From NCBI GenBank assembly GCA_944375955.1, contig CALWBE010000007.1, positions 1 through 52,312 of the forward strand: a stretch of 52,312 nucleotides of DNA, in the 5' to 3' direction. Below, piece by piece: positions 52,311 to 52,312 of the stretch; position 1 is the first letter of the stretch, and every line of letters begins with the position of its first letter. Position numbers and translations under genes: made by a program. The DNA comes from an uncultured Clostridia bacterium. GTDB taxonomy: Bacteria > Bacillota > Clostridia > Oscillospirales > CAG-382. The notes beneath the pieces are model-generated. The model worked only from the letters and a program-made list of their open reading frames with translations. It was not told where the DNA came from and did no database searches.

Positions 52311-52312
52311 GT

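Overview
The window reads as a chromosome segment of a spore-forming, anaerobic Clostridia bacterium (Firmicutes), perhaps a gut member of the Oscillospirales or a nearby order. The support is: AT-rich DNA, near-consensus sigma-A promoters (TTGACA, 17 bp, TATAAT), strong AGGAGG ribosome sites, TTG/GTG starts, a pair of CotF-like spore coat genes, a FabK-type fatty acid operon, pyruvate phosphate dikinase, a BMP-type nucleoside ABC transporter, and many sugar enzymes without signal peptides. The genus placement is inference. No tRNA, rRNA, CRISPR array, insertion sequence or prophage was seen. The first ~310 bases are GC-richer and hold a piece of an ABC exporter gene without its 5' end. They look foreign to the rest, by transfer or by assembly chimera.

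Layout. 0.4-3.5 kb: PAP2 phosphatase, then a three-gene operon (small Cys-rich protein, KDPG aldolase fused to a VOC domain, Cys-rich YkgJ-like protein). 3.5-6.4 kb: methionine transporter metNIQ, preceded by a Met-rich 27-codon leader peptide and mutually exclusive antiterminator and terminator hairpins. 6.4-14.9 kb: glyA, a secreted foldase, ppdK, glyS, kdgK with a palindromic operator, rlmH. 15.4-28.2 kb: two GH31 glycosidases, hpt, tsaB, an MreB-like actin, a 1591-residue gene coupled to mreB, and an Idh/TIM-barrel sugar pair. 28.4-30.0 kb: cysK and two spore coat genes. 30.1-38.2 kb: a TetR regulator and fabH-acpP-fabK-fabD-fabG-fabF-fabZ-accD-accA, with matching palindromes before tetR and before fabH. 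38.4-44.2 kb: xpt and a BMP nucleoside ABC transporter behind a PurR-like operator. 44.5-52.3 kb: phosphodiester glycosidase, EamA transporter, AraC regulator with a GH4 glycosidase, beta-helix protein, galE and a divergent methylglyoxal synthase.

How the genes fit together. KDG kinase and KDPG aldolase give a uronate/KDG route to pyruvate and glyceraldehyde-3-phosphate, and PPDK links pyruvate to PEP. GH31, GH4, Idh, epimerase, beta-helix and galE genes suggest intracellular use of imported plant or host glycans. xpt and the BMP transporter form one purine salvage unit.

The two strongest observations are these. (1) The metNIQ leader has the complete architecture of ribosome-mediated attenuation, rather than an S-box or T-box. 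(2) The 1591-residue protein aligns along its length, from memory, with DUF4011 / SF1 helicase / Vsr-like nuclease proteins (the Hhe type of defence protein). Its Walker A, Walker B and nuclease motifs are all replaced, yet the frame is intact and it is translationally coupled to an MreB homologue. That suggests an inactivated defence-type enzyme put to a cellular use.
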